In this document: positions 10,206 to 20,100 of the stretch, one piece after another
How the letters are laid out: each line of letters starts with the position of its first letter
Numbering within the stretch: the stretch's first letter is position 1
Source of the DNA: Glaciimonas sp. PAMC28666
Lineage (GTDB): Bacteria; Pseudomonadota; Gammaproteobacteria; Burkholderiales; Burkholderiaceae_D
Reading direction: 5' to 3'
Assembly (NCBI RefSeq): GCF_016917355.1
Contig: NZ_CP070304.1
Location: forward strand, 868,001-932,000
Length of the DNA stretch: 64,000 bases
Made by a program: the position numbers and the translations under genes
The notes under the pieces: generated by a model
What the model saw: the letters and a program-made list of their open reading frames with translations, nothing else
Told to the model about the DNA's origin: nothing
Databases searched by the model: none

Positions 10206-10912
10206 ATGAGTTTTACTAAAACCGTGGTCGGCATGGATATAGCCAAACAGGTATTTCAAGTGCATTCGGTTTGATACGAGGACTGGTGAAGTATCCAGTA
10301 AGCAACTCAGGCGAGCTAAGTTTTGGAGCACTTTGCGAACAGGCTTCCTTGCCTGATTGGTATGGAGGCGTGCGGGAGGGCGCAGCATTGGACCCGGCGT
10401 TTGCTGGCGAGGGGACACGAGGTCAAACTGATGCCGGGCGAGGCCATCAAGGCCTTTGCCAGCGGTAACAAAAATGACGTTGCCGATGCGCTGGCGATCT
10501 GCCTTGCAGTACAGCAACCCCGCGTGCGCGCAGTCGAAGTCAAGACCGAAGCGCAGCAAGCGATACTGGCATTACACCGGATGCGACGGCAACTGGTGAA
10601 GTTTCGCACCATGCAAAGGAATGGCTTGCTGACGAAATATGGTGAAGTCATTGCCGTCGGACATGCGGCGCTAAAATTACTGGGCATCAGTAAGCGTGGT
10701 AATACGTATTTGCATACATTACTAATCCAGGGGCCGCAGCGTGCGCTATGCCACGCCAAAGAGCCCGCGCATGGGTTGAGCAATTACAGAAACAACGACC
10801 ACCAAACGTAGTCACAGTGACGCTTGCCAACAAGATAGACCCGACAATAGGGACCGTGCCGGCACATGACGGGCGATATCAGGAGGATTACATGAGCGCT
10901 AAACCTGCATGA
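10206..10912 (+). mobile_element. IS110-family transposase remnant
   Basis: The start reads MSFTKTVVGMDIAKQVFQVH, the DEDD-transposase N-terminus with its first Asp. A frameshift follows, then CLIGMEACGRAQHWTRRL, the Asp-rich NKNDVADALAICLAV segment, and a jump from the middle region straight to LLGISKRGNTYLHTLL. That jump indicates an internal deletion of the central third. Another frame gives the C-terminal end KIDPTIGTVPAHDGRYQEDY up to a stop near 10912. The element is therefore inactive. It is distinct in sequence from the IS110 copy at 38030-39177. Confidence 0.82.
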
Positions 10913-11050
10913 GAACTTACGAAACCTGATGAGCTTCCCTAGCGTAAAAGTTCGCCAAGGGAATGAAGTGTAAATCTGCGAATTTCATCGGGCCCAGCAG
11001 CGCATCAGATTTCCACAAGGCCGGATAGAGAAATGAAGCCAGATCGGTCC

Positions 11051-11074
11051 GTCACAATGTAAGAAAACTTTTGC
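11051..11074 (+). promoter_or_regulatory. Candidate operator GTCACAAT-N10-TTTTGC upstream of AraC gene 1
   Basis: GTCACAAT (11051-11058), a 10-base spacer and TTTTGC (11069-11074) lie 191 bases before the AraC start at 11242. The same two boxes with the same 10-base spacing occur 135 bases before the AraC paralogue at 27591-28580. The function is inferred only from this match. Confidence 0.35.
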
Positions 11075-11241
11075 AAATGGGAGGCGACCATATAGAAGCT
11101 CAAACAAGAGCTTTGTGATTATCTGTGAGTGTTTACTAATACGAATATCAGGTCGCAAATTTGATGTTGTTTATGCTCATTTTTCATACTATGTTCAATT
11201 TTTGGATGCTAACGTACAGGAAGAAAAATCAAGGTACAAAA

Positions 11242-12225
11242 ATGTTTAATGCTTCAAACTTAGAAAGCAATTTTATTTCTGAAAAAAGAAATTTTGAAAA
11301 TTGGGTTGATACTATTCACAAACTAGTGAATCCGGTCGATTTAGATAGCCACGATCGTGAAAAATTTAACGGGTATTTGACTACCCATTCATTGGGAGAT
11401 GCGACCTATGTCCTTTCCTCTGGAGGTAGCGCTATCATGGCCCAAAGAAATACGTCCCATATTGCAGAAGCGAAAAGTCACTTCTTTAACCTTATCGTTC
11501 GGCGCAGTGGCCATGGTAGGATCGTCCACGGAGGACGCGAGATAAATCACAGTCGTGGTGAATTCGTATTGATTGATACAAAACAAGAGCTAGTCAACGA
11601 AATGGACGATGTCAATTTCTCTTTCGTATCCATCCCTGATGGATTAATTAGGGCCTGGATTCCAAATCCCGAGGATTGTGTCGCTAGAGTATTATCGGGA
11701 GATAAGGGCTGGGCAGCCGTTTTATTGGACTACTTCAGTACCTTAGAACTTGATGTCGTTATAGAAATGACTGAAACGCAACATATGCAAATGCTGGAAC
11801 ACATTTTATCGCTGTATTCCTTTGCACTAAAAGAAGTTGGCATCCTTCCTCAAATAGACCCGTTTATAGCTGCATATAAAAAAACAGAGTTGTATGGCGT
11901 GATGTACGACTGGATGACTGAACATTATATGGATTCGGAACTGTCAGCCGGATATATGGCCAGTAAATTTCATATCTCGATACGAGAAGTCCATCGTCAA
12001 TTTTCATTGTCTTCGAACGGTTCGACGTTTCTAGGATCGTTGCATACAATGAGAATGAGAGCCGCTATTCGCATGTTGAGAGATAAGAACTTTGCTACGC
12101 TGTCTATGTCCGAGATAGGTGGAAGATCGGGTTTTAATGAATCTGCATACTTTGGTAAAGTATTTCGAAAAAATATGGGATGTAGTCCAGGAGCCTATGC
12201 AAAAATTCACCAAAAAAAAAAATGA
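11242..12225 (+). CDS. AraC-family transcriptional regulator, paralogue 1
   Basis: The start at 11242 (MFNASNLESNF) is preferred over 11161 because AAGG lies 8 bases before it and paralogues begin in the same way. The 327-residue protein has an N-terminal AraC_binding_2-like sensor half, with motifs TYVLSSGGS, GEFVLIDTKQEL and VSIPDGLIRAWIPNPE. The C-terminal double helix-turn-helix (about 230-325) has HISIREVHRQF and SEIGGRSGFNESAYFGKVF, ending CSPGAYAK. It is a cytosolic DNA-binding activator or repressor; ligand and targets are unknown. It is clearly paralogous to 14377-15387, 27591-28580 and the broken copy at 40306. Unlike those, it has no small HTH gene beside it. Confidence 0.9.
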   Translation: MFNASNLESNFISEKRNFENWVDTIHKLVNPVDLDSHDREKFNGYLTTHSLGDATYVLSSGGSAIMAQRNTSHIAEAKSHFFNLIVRRSGHGRIVHGGREINHSRGEFVLIDTKQELVNEMDDVNFSFVSIPDGLIRAWIPNPEDCVARVLSGDKGWAAVLLDYFSTLELDVVIEMTETQHMQMLEHILSLYSFALKEVGILPQIDPFIAAYKKTELYGVMYDWMTEHYMDSELSAGYMASKFHISIREVHRQFSLSSNGSTFLGSLHTMRMRAAIRMLRDKNFATLSMSEIGGRSGFNESAYFGKVFRKNMGCSPGAYAKIHQKKK

Positions 12226-12299
12226 TATGGTACCGAATTAGAGGCTGTTCGTGATTTTTTGTAAACGGAATTTCGTCAAACCCGGCCTCATCCGTTCTT

Positions 12300-12482
12300 C
12301 AAACTGGATTTAGAAATTATGCCCATAAAGTAGGCAAAGCCCGGCTCCACTTGAAGGCGTCGTCGACGCCTGCCATGCTTGCCATTGTTCTGGAACGGTT
12401 GCTCGCATGATTGGCCTGCCAGCAGGGACACGGATCTGGATGGCAGCGGGTGTGACCGATATGCGCCGTGGTTTTAATGGCC
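12300..12482 (+). mobile_element. IS66 remnant: tnpA 3' end and tnpB 5' end
   Basis: The frame ending TPAMLAIVLERLLA-stop at 12410 matches an IS66 TnpA tail. It overlaps by ATGA (12407-12410) a TnpB start reading MIGLPAGTRIWMAAGVTDM followed by RRGFN, the typical IS66 TnpB N-terminus. TnpB breaks off near 12482, shortly before the IS3 remnant. A TnpC fragment on the other side of the IS3 remnant (13786-13955) suggests one IS66 element was split. Confidence 0.8.
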
Positions 12483-12729
12483 GTAAGCGTCCTTCCAGTA
12501 CCCTCTACCGCTAACCGCCAAATATCCGAATGATTGAATGGGAAGGCGCAAATTAATTGTGCCCACTAATTCAATTATGGACACAAATATTGGAACGGTT
12601 TCGCGGGCAAAGCGTGGCACTTATCGCCAGAACTCAACGGAATTTAAACGCAGGGTCCCCGCAGAATCTCTGGTGTCGGGGGCTTCGAGCAGCAGCGCTG
12701 ATTATTCTGCGAAAAAAACCCAGGCTATT

Positions 12730-13775
12730 TGGGGGGCCAGAGGACGACTGATCAGTACCCAGATCGCCAGATGGTAATGGCATTAATTGAAGAAGCCGTT
12801 GGTAGCGGTTGTCGACGTGAAGTGGCTTGCTTAACCCTTGAGCTCAGCCTGCGCACTTATCAGCGCTGGACGCAAGAAGGCGGCAATGCCAAAACTGGCG
12901 GACGTAAAGGTAGCCATCATAAGGCGCCGCCCAATAAGCTCAGTGAGGATGAGCGGCAGCAGATTCTTCTGGTCGCTAACAGCGCTGAATTTGCCAGCAG
13001 CCCGCCAAGCCAGATCGTGCCAACGCTGGTAAACCGAGGTGAATATTTGGCGTCAGAATCCACCATCTACCGGCTATTGAAAGCGCAGGAGCAACAGCGT
13101 CCGCGGGGACCGAGCATCAGAGTCGTGATAAGTGACTATGCCACGGAAGCTGACCGTCTGTAGGCCTGGGATATCACCTGGCTACCGACAAGTGTGAAGG
13201 GCCTGTATTTTTACTAGTACATGGTGCTCGACATTTGCAGTCGTAAGATTGTCGGCCATGAAGTCCATGTGGCCGAATCGGCTGAACTGGCATCACTGCT
13301 GCTCAGTAAGGCCAGGCTAGCTGAAGGGCTGGCCGGACTCGAAGTCGTGCTGCATTCGAACAATGGCAGTGCAATCAAGGGCGCAACGATGCTGGCAACA
13401 TTGGAAAAACTGGCATCATGCCGTCGTTCAGCAGACCTCGAGTGAGTAATAACAATGCCTTTGCCGAATCGTTGTTTCGGACATGCAAGTATCGACCAAA
13501 CTATCCAGAAAGCCGTTCGATAATGTCGTTCAAGCACGGGATTAGACATTGAAATTTGTGCAGTGGTATAACCATCAGCACAAGCACAGCGGCCTGAAAT
13601 TCGTCACACCCGCTCAGAACGATTCAAAGGCACCGTGAGCAGGTCTATGGAGCGGCAAAACAGCGGAACCCGGAGGCGTTGGTCAGGAGCTACTCGGAAC
13701 TAGGCATTGAAGAACGAGGTTTGGCTAAATCCGGAACGAAGTCAGCCAGAAGCACTAAAGAAAGCGGCATGACTT
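12730..13775 (+). mobile_element. IS3-family transposase (orfB) remnant
   Basis: Reading across frames and stops gives an IS3 OrfB. It contains an HTH-like region (REVACLTLELSLRTYQRW), then DITWLPTSVKGLYFY with the first catalytic Asp. It then has MVLDICSRKIVGHEVH, LEVVLHSNNGSAIKGATML (the catalytic HSDNG has become HSNNG) and NNNAFAESLFRTCKYRPNYP. In-frame stops near 13163 and 13216 and a frameshift near 13445 make it non-functional. It sits inside an IS66 remnant. Confidence 0.82.
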
Positions 13776-13785
13776 GACGCGACAT

Positions 13786-13955
13786 CATTCTTGACATCTA
13801 CCGGTATCGAAATCGAACACTTGAGGCTTCTCATCGCCAAACTTAAGCGCATGCAGTTCGGTCGCAAATCCGGGAAGCTCAATCACCAGATCGAGAAACT
13901 CAAACTGCGGCTGGAATATTTGAAGGCCATGGAAGAACTTCCGACCAAATCCTAA
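13786..13955 (+). mobile_element. IS66 TnpC N-terminal fragment
   Basis: The frame reads IEIEHLRLLIAKLKRMQFGR followed by KSGKLNHQIEKLKLRLEYL, then stops at 13955. This is the coiled N-terminal segment typical of the IS66 transposase TnpC. Only about 50 codons remain. It probably belongs to the same element as the TnpA/TnpB fragment at 12300-12482, now separated by the IS3 remnant. Confidence 0.75.
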
Positions 13956-14376
13956 GCAAACGGATAACTTCGTAATGCTGGTTGCCGCTTATTTGTTAAC
14001 TGCATCGCCTTTGTGTCGATTCCGTTGAGGTCAGGGCCTTTGTAAATCGCGATCAACTCCGAGCACTGGGGTGAATGGATCGCTTATCTTAATCTGGCCG
14101 GCGCAACGGTATGACGGCAATGCGAGAACGCTATTGATGTAACGTGGGAATCGTCTGGAAAGCCCCGAGCAAACGGAAGCTGGAAGGTTGATCAAGTCAC
14201 CAGAAAATGGCGATTACGAGACCCAATATGGCTCGATCCTGAACGAAGTTAGCCAATAAAGATTGCAGCTTGAAATGCGCGACTGATGATTTGCCTGTTA
14301 CAAAAACCGCCATGCTTTATCGTGTTATGTTTTGCAAATACTAAAACTACTTTTAACCGAATAAATCAGACCTCCC
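13956..14376. other. Region with an unidentified broken coding remnant
   Basis: On the plus strand one frame reads HWGEWIAYLNLAGATV-stop, and after a shift another gives DVTWESSGKPRANGSWKVDQ with RKWRLRDPIWLDP. The composition looks protein-like and degraded. The family was not recognised. Confidence 0.35.
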
Positions 14377-15387
14377 CTATCGGTATCTTTTGGCATATAA
14401 GCCTGGAGAATAACTGGTTTTTTCTTTAAACACGCGACCAAAATACGCCGGATCCAAGAAACCTGATCTAAAACCAATTTCTGAAATTGTCAGTTGTGAA
14501 AACTTGGGGTCCTTCAACATCCTTATCGCAGCAGCCAACCGCATGCTCTGCAAGGTTTCTAAAAATGTGCATTCGGAATTTGCTAATTTGAATTGCCGAT
14601 GAACTTCGCGCATCGAAACTCCGAACTCATATGCAATTTTATCTGCAGAAATTTCGGTGTCCATATAATTTAAACTTAGCCAGGTACGAATCTGGTCGTG
14701 TAAATTATTTTTTTTGTCAAAGTAAATTTTCTCACGCCCCCCATTTTTCATATTGAGTTGATCGAGCGCCATCACATAAATAGACAGAACATTTTCTATA
14801 ATTAAATTATAGTGGGGCCGATACGTCTCGGATATATTTTGTGGAGTCAGTTGGCGTAAGTACGAAACTAACGTTGAAGCCCAACCTCTATCGCTGTGCA
14901 TTGTATGAGCGACATAGTTTTCCGGACAAGGAATCCACGTATGAATTAAAGTTGCGGGGATTGTTAAAATTATGCATTTTGAGTCTTCCATCTTACTAAA
15001 CAGTTCTTGTTTAGTATCGATCAAAGTCACGTCCCCCATGTGTAAATGTGCTTCAAATCCTCCTTGTCTAATTTGCCCTATCCCTCCTAATTTTACGATC
15101 AAATGATAGGGGTGATTTTCTACTTGTGCAATTTGTTGGGTGGTGAGGTGGGCTGCGAAAGGACTCGATCCTGTGGAGAGGGTATAAGTCACATTATGCA
15201 TGTGGTAACAAATTAACTTAGCTTGAAAATTTTTATCTTCAACACTAGTAATCTCGAATGGATTTGTGAACTTGCTGATGACGCTCTCCCAATATTGAAA
15301 GCGTTCGCGTTCAGGTAAATGGTCAGCGGAATATTCTGAGTGAAACGGGTGTTCAGCCGAAATTATCGACCGATTTTGTATGTTCAT
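14377..15387 (-). CDS. AraC-family transcriptional regulator, paralogue 2
   Basis: A 336-residue protein with the same layout as paralogue 1. The N-terminal AraC_binding_2-like domain has RFQYWESVISKF, TYTLSTGSSPFAA, GDVTLIDTKQEL and IPATLIHTWIPCPENYVAH. The C-terminal AraC HTH pair has FGVSMREVHRQF and SEIGFRSGFLDPAYFGRVF, ending SYSPGLYAKRY. It is closest in motif detail to the broken paralogue 4 (both share GIGQI/GCEQI and SGFxDPAYFGRVF). The ATG at 15387 has no good Shine-Dalgarno. A small HTH gene lies 936 bases upstream on the same strand. Targets are unknown; the giant autotransporter gene upstream is a candidate by proximity only. Confidence 0.9.
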   Translation of the reverse strand: MNIQNRSIISAEHPFHSEYSADHLPERERFQYWESVISKFTNPFEITSVEDKNFQAKLICYHMHNVTYTLSTGSSPFAAHLTTQQIAQVENHPYHLIVKLGGIGQIRQGGFEAHLHMGDVTLIDTKQELFSKMEDSKCIILTIPATLIHTWIPCPENYVAHTMHSDRGWASTLVSYLRQLTPQNISETYRPHYNLIIENVLSIYVMALDQLNMKNGGREKIYFDKKNNLHDQIRTWLSLNYMDTEISADKIAYEFGVSMREVHRQFKLANSECTFLETLQSMRLAAAIRMLKDPKFSQLTISEIGFRSGFLDPAYFGRVFKEKTSYSPGLYAKRYR

Positions 15388-16323
15388 TATTTATATGAAA
15401 TACTAATTAACATTATGGCAATTTGGGTAGGCCAGCAAATTCCGAACTTTATAAAATAAAAGACGTTCTCAAAAATGAGCAATGTCGAGCAAAGTACCTT
15501 ATGCGAAAATTTACAAACATTTGGCAATCAAGCAGCGTGCCATCGTTATGTCTATCGGGGGCGATCTGTGCTCCACCTGAATTATTGCTAAGCGCCTTTG
15601 CAGATTAGCGAACAAATGGATCACTTAGGTCAGCGCACTGGCGGCACTGATATATGTTGTCTAGCCAACCTTTATTCGGTCGTGAGCCGATCACCGAAAC
15701 TGCTACTCTCACTTCCGCTTAACTTTCGTTTCCTGTATGTAATATAGGCCAAATATTTTCATAAGGAAAGACGTTTCTAAATACCAAATGCCATATGACC
15801 GGCCGCGCGCGGTCGCGGAAGCCCATAGCAGTTCGATGGCGGTATTTTTTATGATGAGGCACACGCTACTCCTCGCATGAATACGAATGGCTTCGCGACG
15901 TTCATAACGAACTGGCGAAAAGCGGTGTCCGCCTGACGACATTTCCGTTTGATCAAGAACGGGGCACGCTACGCGCTGGAATTGACGACTGCATTCAACA
16001 TCACACGATCGAATTAAGCATAAGTTAAATGGGACGAGTCCCGTAGAGGACAAAACTCACGCCAGCTAAACTTTGCATCTTAACCATCCAACTTTCAGGG
16101 GCAGTTCAAATAGTAGAGGACACGATCGTCGCTTGAACCACACCCGATTAAAGGTGACTTCACTATCTGTTTACGGGGGCGATTAATCTGCAGCCCTTAT
16201 ACCCAAATGACTTTGGCGCTGGTGGCCGATGCAGAAAGGTGCGCAAGCAGCGATCCGGACCGACACACTTCTGCAGGACGAGTCGCCACCACACAAACTC
16301 GATTTTTCACCGAACGCGGAGCA
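15388..16323. other. Long intergenic region, no confident gene
   Basis: Both strands carry only short, stop-rich frames. One plus-strand stretch (about 15890-15990) reads YEWLRDVHNELAKSGVRLTT and looks mildly protein-like, but it has no start, no ribosome site and no recognisable family. The first 150 bases should contain the promoter of the AraC gene that starts at 15387. Confidence 0.4.
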
Positions 16324-16587
16324 TTACTGTCGGTCGCTTGGTGGTTTATCTTCCCCCAGTAAGCCGCGTATTTCAATAAATGTTATGCCAAATGTTTCAT
16401 GAATACGTATCATCACTTCACCACTCATTTTAATCCTGCCGTGCCGGACCTTACTGATTAACGGAGGGGAGAGTTTTAATAGGCGACATAATGCTGCATC
16501 GTTTTTTAGAGTTTTAAGCTGGAGTAGCGCATCGAGCAACCGACCTTGGTCATAGCTGTCTCTATTTTTTTTATTTTCCGAAATCAT
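16324..16587 (-). CDS. Small helix-turn-helix DNA-binding protein, paralogue 1
   Basis: An 87-residue protein with one predicted HTH: LKNDAALCRLLKLSPPLISK followed by VRHGRIKMSGEVMIRIHE. This is a Cro/XRE-like pattern in which a residue is chosen for partner selection (KNDAAL...) and the recognition helix reads PPLISKVRHG. A GGGAG ribosome site is 5 bases before the ATG at 16587. Paralogues are at 30653-30970 and 41111-41413, sharing KNDAAL, LISKIRH and IRMHE. It lies between the autotransporter (590 bases upstream, same strand) and AraC paralogue 2. Function is unknown beyond probable DNA binding. Confidence 0.8.
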   Translation of the reverse strand: MISENKKNRDSYDQGRLLDALLQLKTLKNDAALCRLLKLSPPLISKVRHGRIKMSGEVMIRIHETFGITFIEIRGLLGEDKPPSDRQ

Positions 16588-17177
16588 TTAGAACTCCCAG
16601 TAAATTAATATATTTTTCAAAACATTAGGTAATCGGCTAAAACTTCGTTGTTACGGCAACCTTGAAGGGTCCTGTGAGCGTCGCGCATATGTTAAACGGT
16701 CGGCACCGCAATGGAATCTGCATATTATTGAGAAATTCTCCGATATTACATGGAGCCAATTCATCAATCTCTATGCGATCCTTGCGAGTCCGACGCGTAT
16801 TCTCCCCAAGTCGTTAGTGAAATCAAAACCTTATATTGCAACAAACCATATTGGCCCCAATCTAATCCGCTAGAACGAAAAATGAGCCGGCAATTTCGAT
16901 GTCAGTGTAATTCCAAAATCTGGTAATTTCGTGTTCAACTTAATTTTTTCGGCTGAAAAATAGTACCGACCAACTTGAACGTTAATGAAAAAACCTGCTA
17001 ACAGAACAATTAATTTTTAATAGACATCCCCCTTAAGCTTGGTTTTATCCATCCACGATGCACCCATAAAATTTTAGTGAAATCGTGACACTGACCATGT
17101 TTCAGCTAGTAGCGCGGATGTGACCTATAAGATGAAAACTCTACATTTTAAAACTGATATATTCCGCCGCATTATTG
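16588..17177. other. Intergenic region downstream of the autotransporter
   Basis: This stretch is AT-rich, with no convincing coding frame and no clear GC-rich terminator hairpin after the autotransporter stop at 17178. It presumably carries the promoter of the small HTH gene. Confidence 0.4.
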
Positions 17178-20100
17178 TTAGAAAATTAACCGTACTCCGC
17201 CGGTCAAGCCAAGATCGGTCTTTTCGCTGCGCAATTCGCTTGACACACCGTAATAGGCGTACATCTGTGCGCTCATACGTGCTGTTCCATAGAAATTTGC
17301 CTGTACAAAAGAACGACTGATTTGTGGCGTCAGGATGGATGTGCCGACCCCAGCCAGCGTCGCATTCAGAATCGGGTACGCCAAATCGCCGCTGTCCCGA
17401 CCTACACCCAGGCTGTACTGATAGGTGTAAGAAGTCGCCAAAGGATCATTCACTGCCGAATTACCGGACAAGCCGACCAGCATCCGCGTGCCGGTCGCCG
17501 AGTAGTTAGAGAGCGTCAAAGCAGCAGGCGTTGTTGTACCCTCAGTAAAGCTGTCGCGTCCGACTTTCTGCCATAGCGCACGGACAAACGGTGATATCAC
17601 AATGCCGCTGATAGTCAATGGCGTGTGAATGCCAGCGCTTGCCAGTGTGCTTTTTCCATGAACGCTGTTGTCAAGCGGTTTGCTGATACCAAGAGGGTCG
17701 CCACGTTGGCTATCCCATGAACCGCGGCCATAACCGACTATGCCATCCAGCACGATTTTATCGACGGCTTGTTCGCCGTACACGAACACCATGTTGTCAT
17801 CGACCGATCCAGAGCCGGCTACAGCAGACACGTTAGTCGTAGAATGAGATATACCCGCTCCTAATAGTGTCGACGTCCCGCGCAATATATCCATCCCGAG
17901 GACGAGCTGAGTACGGTTAGTCGTAAAACCTGAAGCTGTCGAATCACCACTCCAATTACTGCGGTTACCGGCGAGGTCAACCCACGCCGCATGATCCTTC
18001 GCTAGCGACGGTGTATCGGTTGCTGATTGTGCTATTGAATCGCTGCTCATGCGCCGTTCGATTATCCCTTGGAGAGCTTGTCCTGAGACCGGTGCCACAG
18101 CGGCAAGTGCACCATGAATCTCGCCATCCAGGGCGGTTACGGCAGTAGTGATTTGCGTCGCAGTAAGGCCGGACAATGCGTACAGCAAACTACTGTCAAG
18201 GGCGGTTCCGGTGCCAGCTTGATCAGCATTCGAAATTTGATCCAGAGCTTTTCCAAGCATCTGGTTGTTGATATTTGTGCTGCTGAGCCGAACGTAACGT
18301 GCATAAGAACTCGGCAACACGCGCAAATCGACACTGTTCTCACCGCTGACATTATAAAAGGCAGCTATACGTGTGCCATCAGCTAAGCCAGCCGGCTGAA
18401 CTAACGTTGCAAATCGCCCCACGATGCCACCCTCCGCTGTAATAATTCGGAAACTATCACCTATTGCAGGTACATACGGCGTGTAAGTTGCGGTACCGAT
18501 AACGTTGGTCAGATTAGGCACCAAATTAGCGCCCCCCGCTATAAACTGGTTGCCGGCTCCTGTGATGAGCAACCGAGAATAGTTACCCGGACCGGCGCCA
18601 GTTCCGAGACCATTGATATCTTCTTGATAAGTGCTGCCGCCTGCCATCGTCACGGTGCCAGTAGTGGACAGCGTACCCGGGGAGTTGCCGGGAGCCAGCC
18701 TTCCTGCGACGTATATTGGAGCGTTAATCAGACCGGTTCCGCGTAGCATGGAACCCGCATTTACAGCCAAAAAATTGCTGTTCAGAACGCCGTTAACGCG
18801 CATCGTACCTTGCGTAATACAGGTGCCTTGGCCCGTAGTGGCGTTTCCTGTCAGATTCAAAGTGCCGGTGCCGGACTTTGTTAAACAAGAATTTGCGCTT
18901 GATGCGACACCAATGATGTTCCCCGAAAGGGTCGCTGTAGTATTCGGGTCGGTATAAAAAGTCGTACCGCCAGCTACACTAATTGTTTGATTAGTCATGA
19001 ACGATACGGTCGTTTCGAGCATTCCTCCGTTCAACAGCACGTTTCCAGTCCCTAGACCGGTTGCCGATGTCACCTGGACCAAGCCAGAATCGATCGTCGC
19101 GCCGCCGGTCCAGCCGATGTTATTGCCAGATAAGACGAGGGAACCGGCACCTTCCTTATACAAGCGACCTGCACCGGTTAGCGTGCCGTTCTCGGTGAGA
19201 GTCGTACCGCTAGCGGTGTTCAGCGTCGCAATACCAGCCAAAGCCATATTTCGGGTGGTGGCAAACGAAGCGGTGGTTTGAAGCGTGCCGCCGTTGAGAC
19301 TAATGTTATTACTGGCGCTACCAAGATTGGCATTTGCAGCCACTCGGAGGATACCCCCGCTTGTAATTGCTGTGGTTCCAGTGTATGTGCTGTTGCCGGT
19401 CAGCGTCTCAGTCCCACCGGCCACCGTCAAGCCGCCAGCGCCACCGATGGTACCGGCAAAGGTATCGGCTGCGTTGCTCAGAGCAAGCGTTTGTCTGCCT
19501 AAAGCGACGGTGCCGCTTCCAGCCAGCGTGGTGATAGAGGCACCGGATGAGCCACTGATATCGACGATACCGTTATCCGTCACGAGGCTTGAGGCGGCAA
19601 TACTTCCGACGCCAGTCAGCGCCAACGTCGCACCGCTGTTTATTGTGGTGGCGCCGGTAATGCTATTGATTCCGCCGAAGTTCAACGTTCCACTGTTGAC
19701 GGTAGTTGTGCCGGAATACGAAGCCACACCGTTGACCAGAAGCGTACCGACACCGTTCTTGACCAGACTACCGCTACCGGCTATGGTCCCGCTATCAGTC
19801 AGCGTCGTACCACTCGCCGTACTGAAAGCGCTGTTACCAGTCAGGGTGGTGTTATGCGCTATATTAAATGATGCTGTTGTTTGCAGGGTTCCACCGTTGA
19901 GAATCAAGCTATTGCTAGCATTCCCTAGATTGGCATTCGATCCGACTTGTAGTACGCTGCCGCTGCCAACTGTAGTGGCACCGGCGTAAGTATTGGTGCC
20001 AGATAGGGTTTCGGTACCGCCCGCTACCGTCAACCCGCCCGTACCGCCGATGGCACCTGAGAAAGTATCAGCCGCATTACTCAAGGTCAGCGTTTTATTG

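Noticed and set aside
15709-16053. 114-codon minus-strand open frame
   Set aside because: No ribosome site, no recognisable motif and composition unlike neighbouring proteins.
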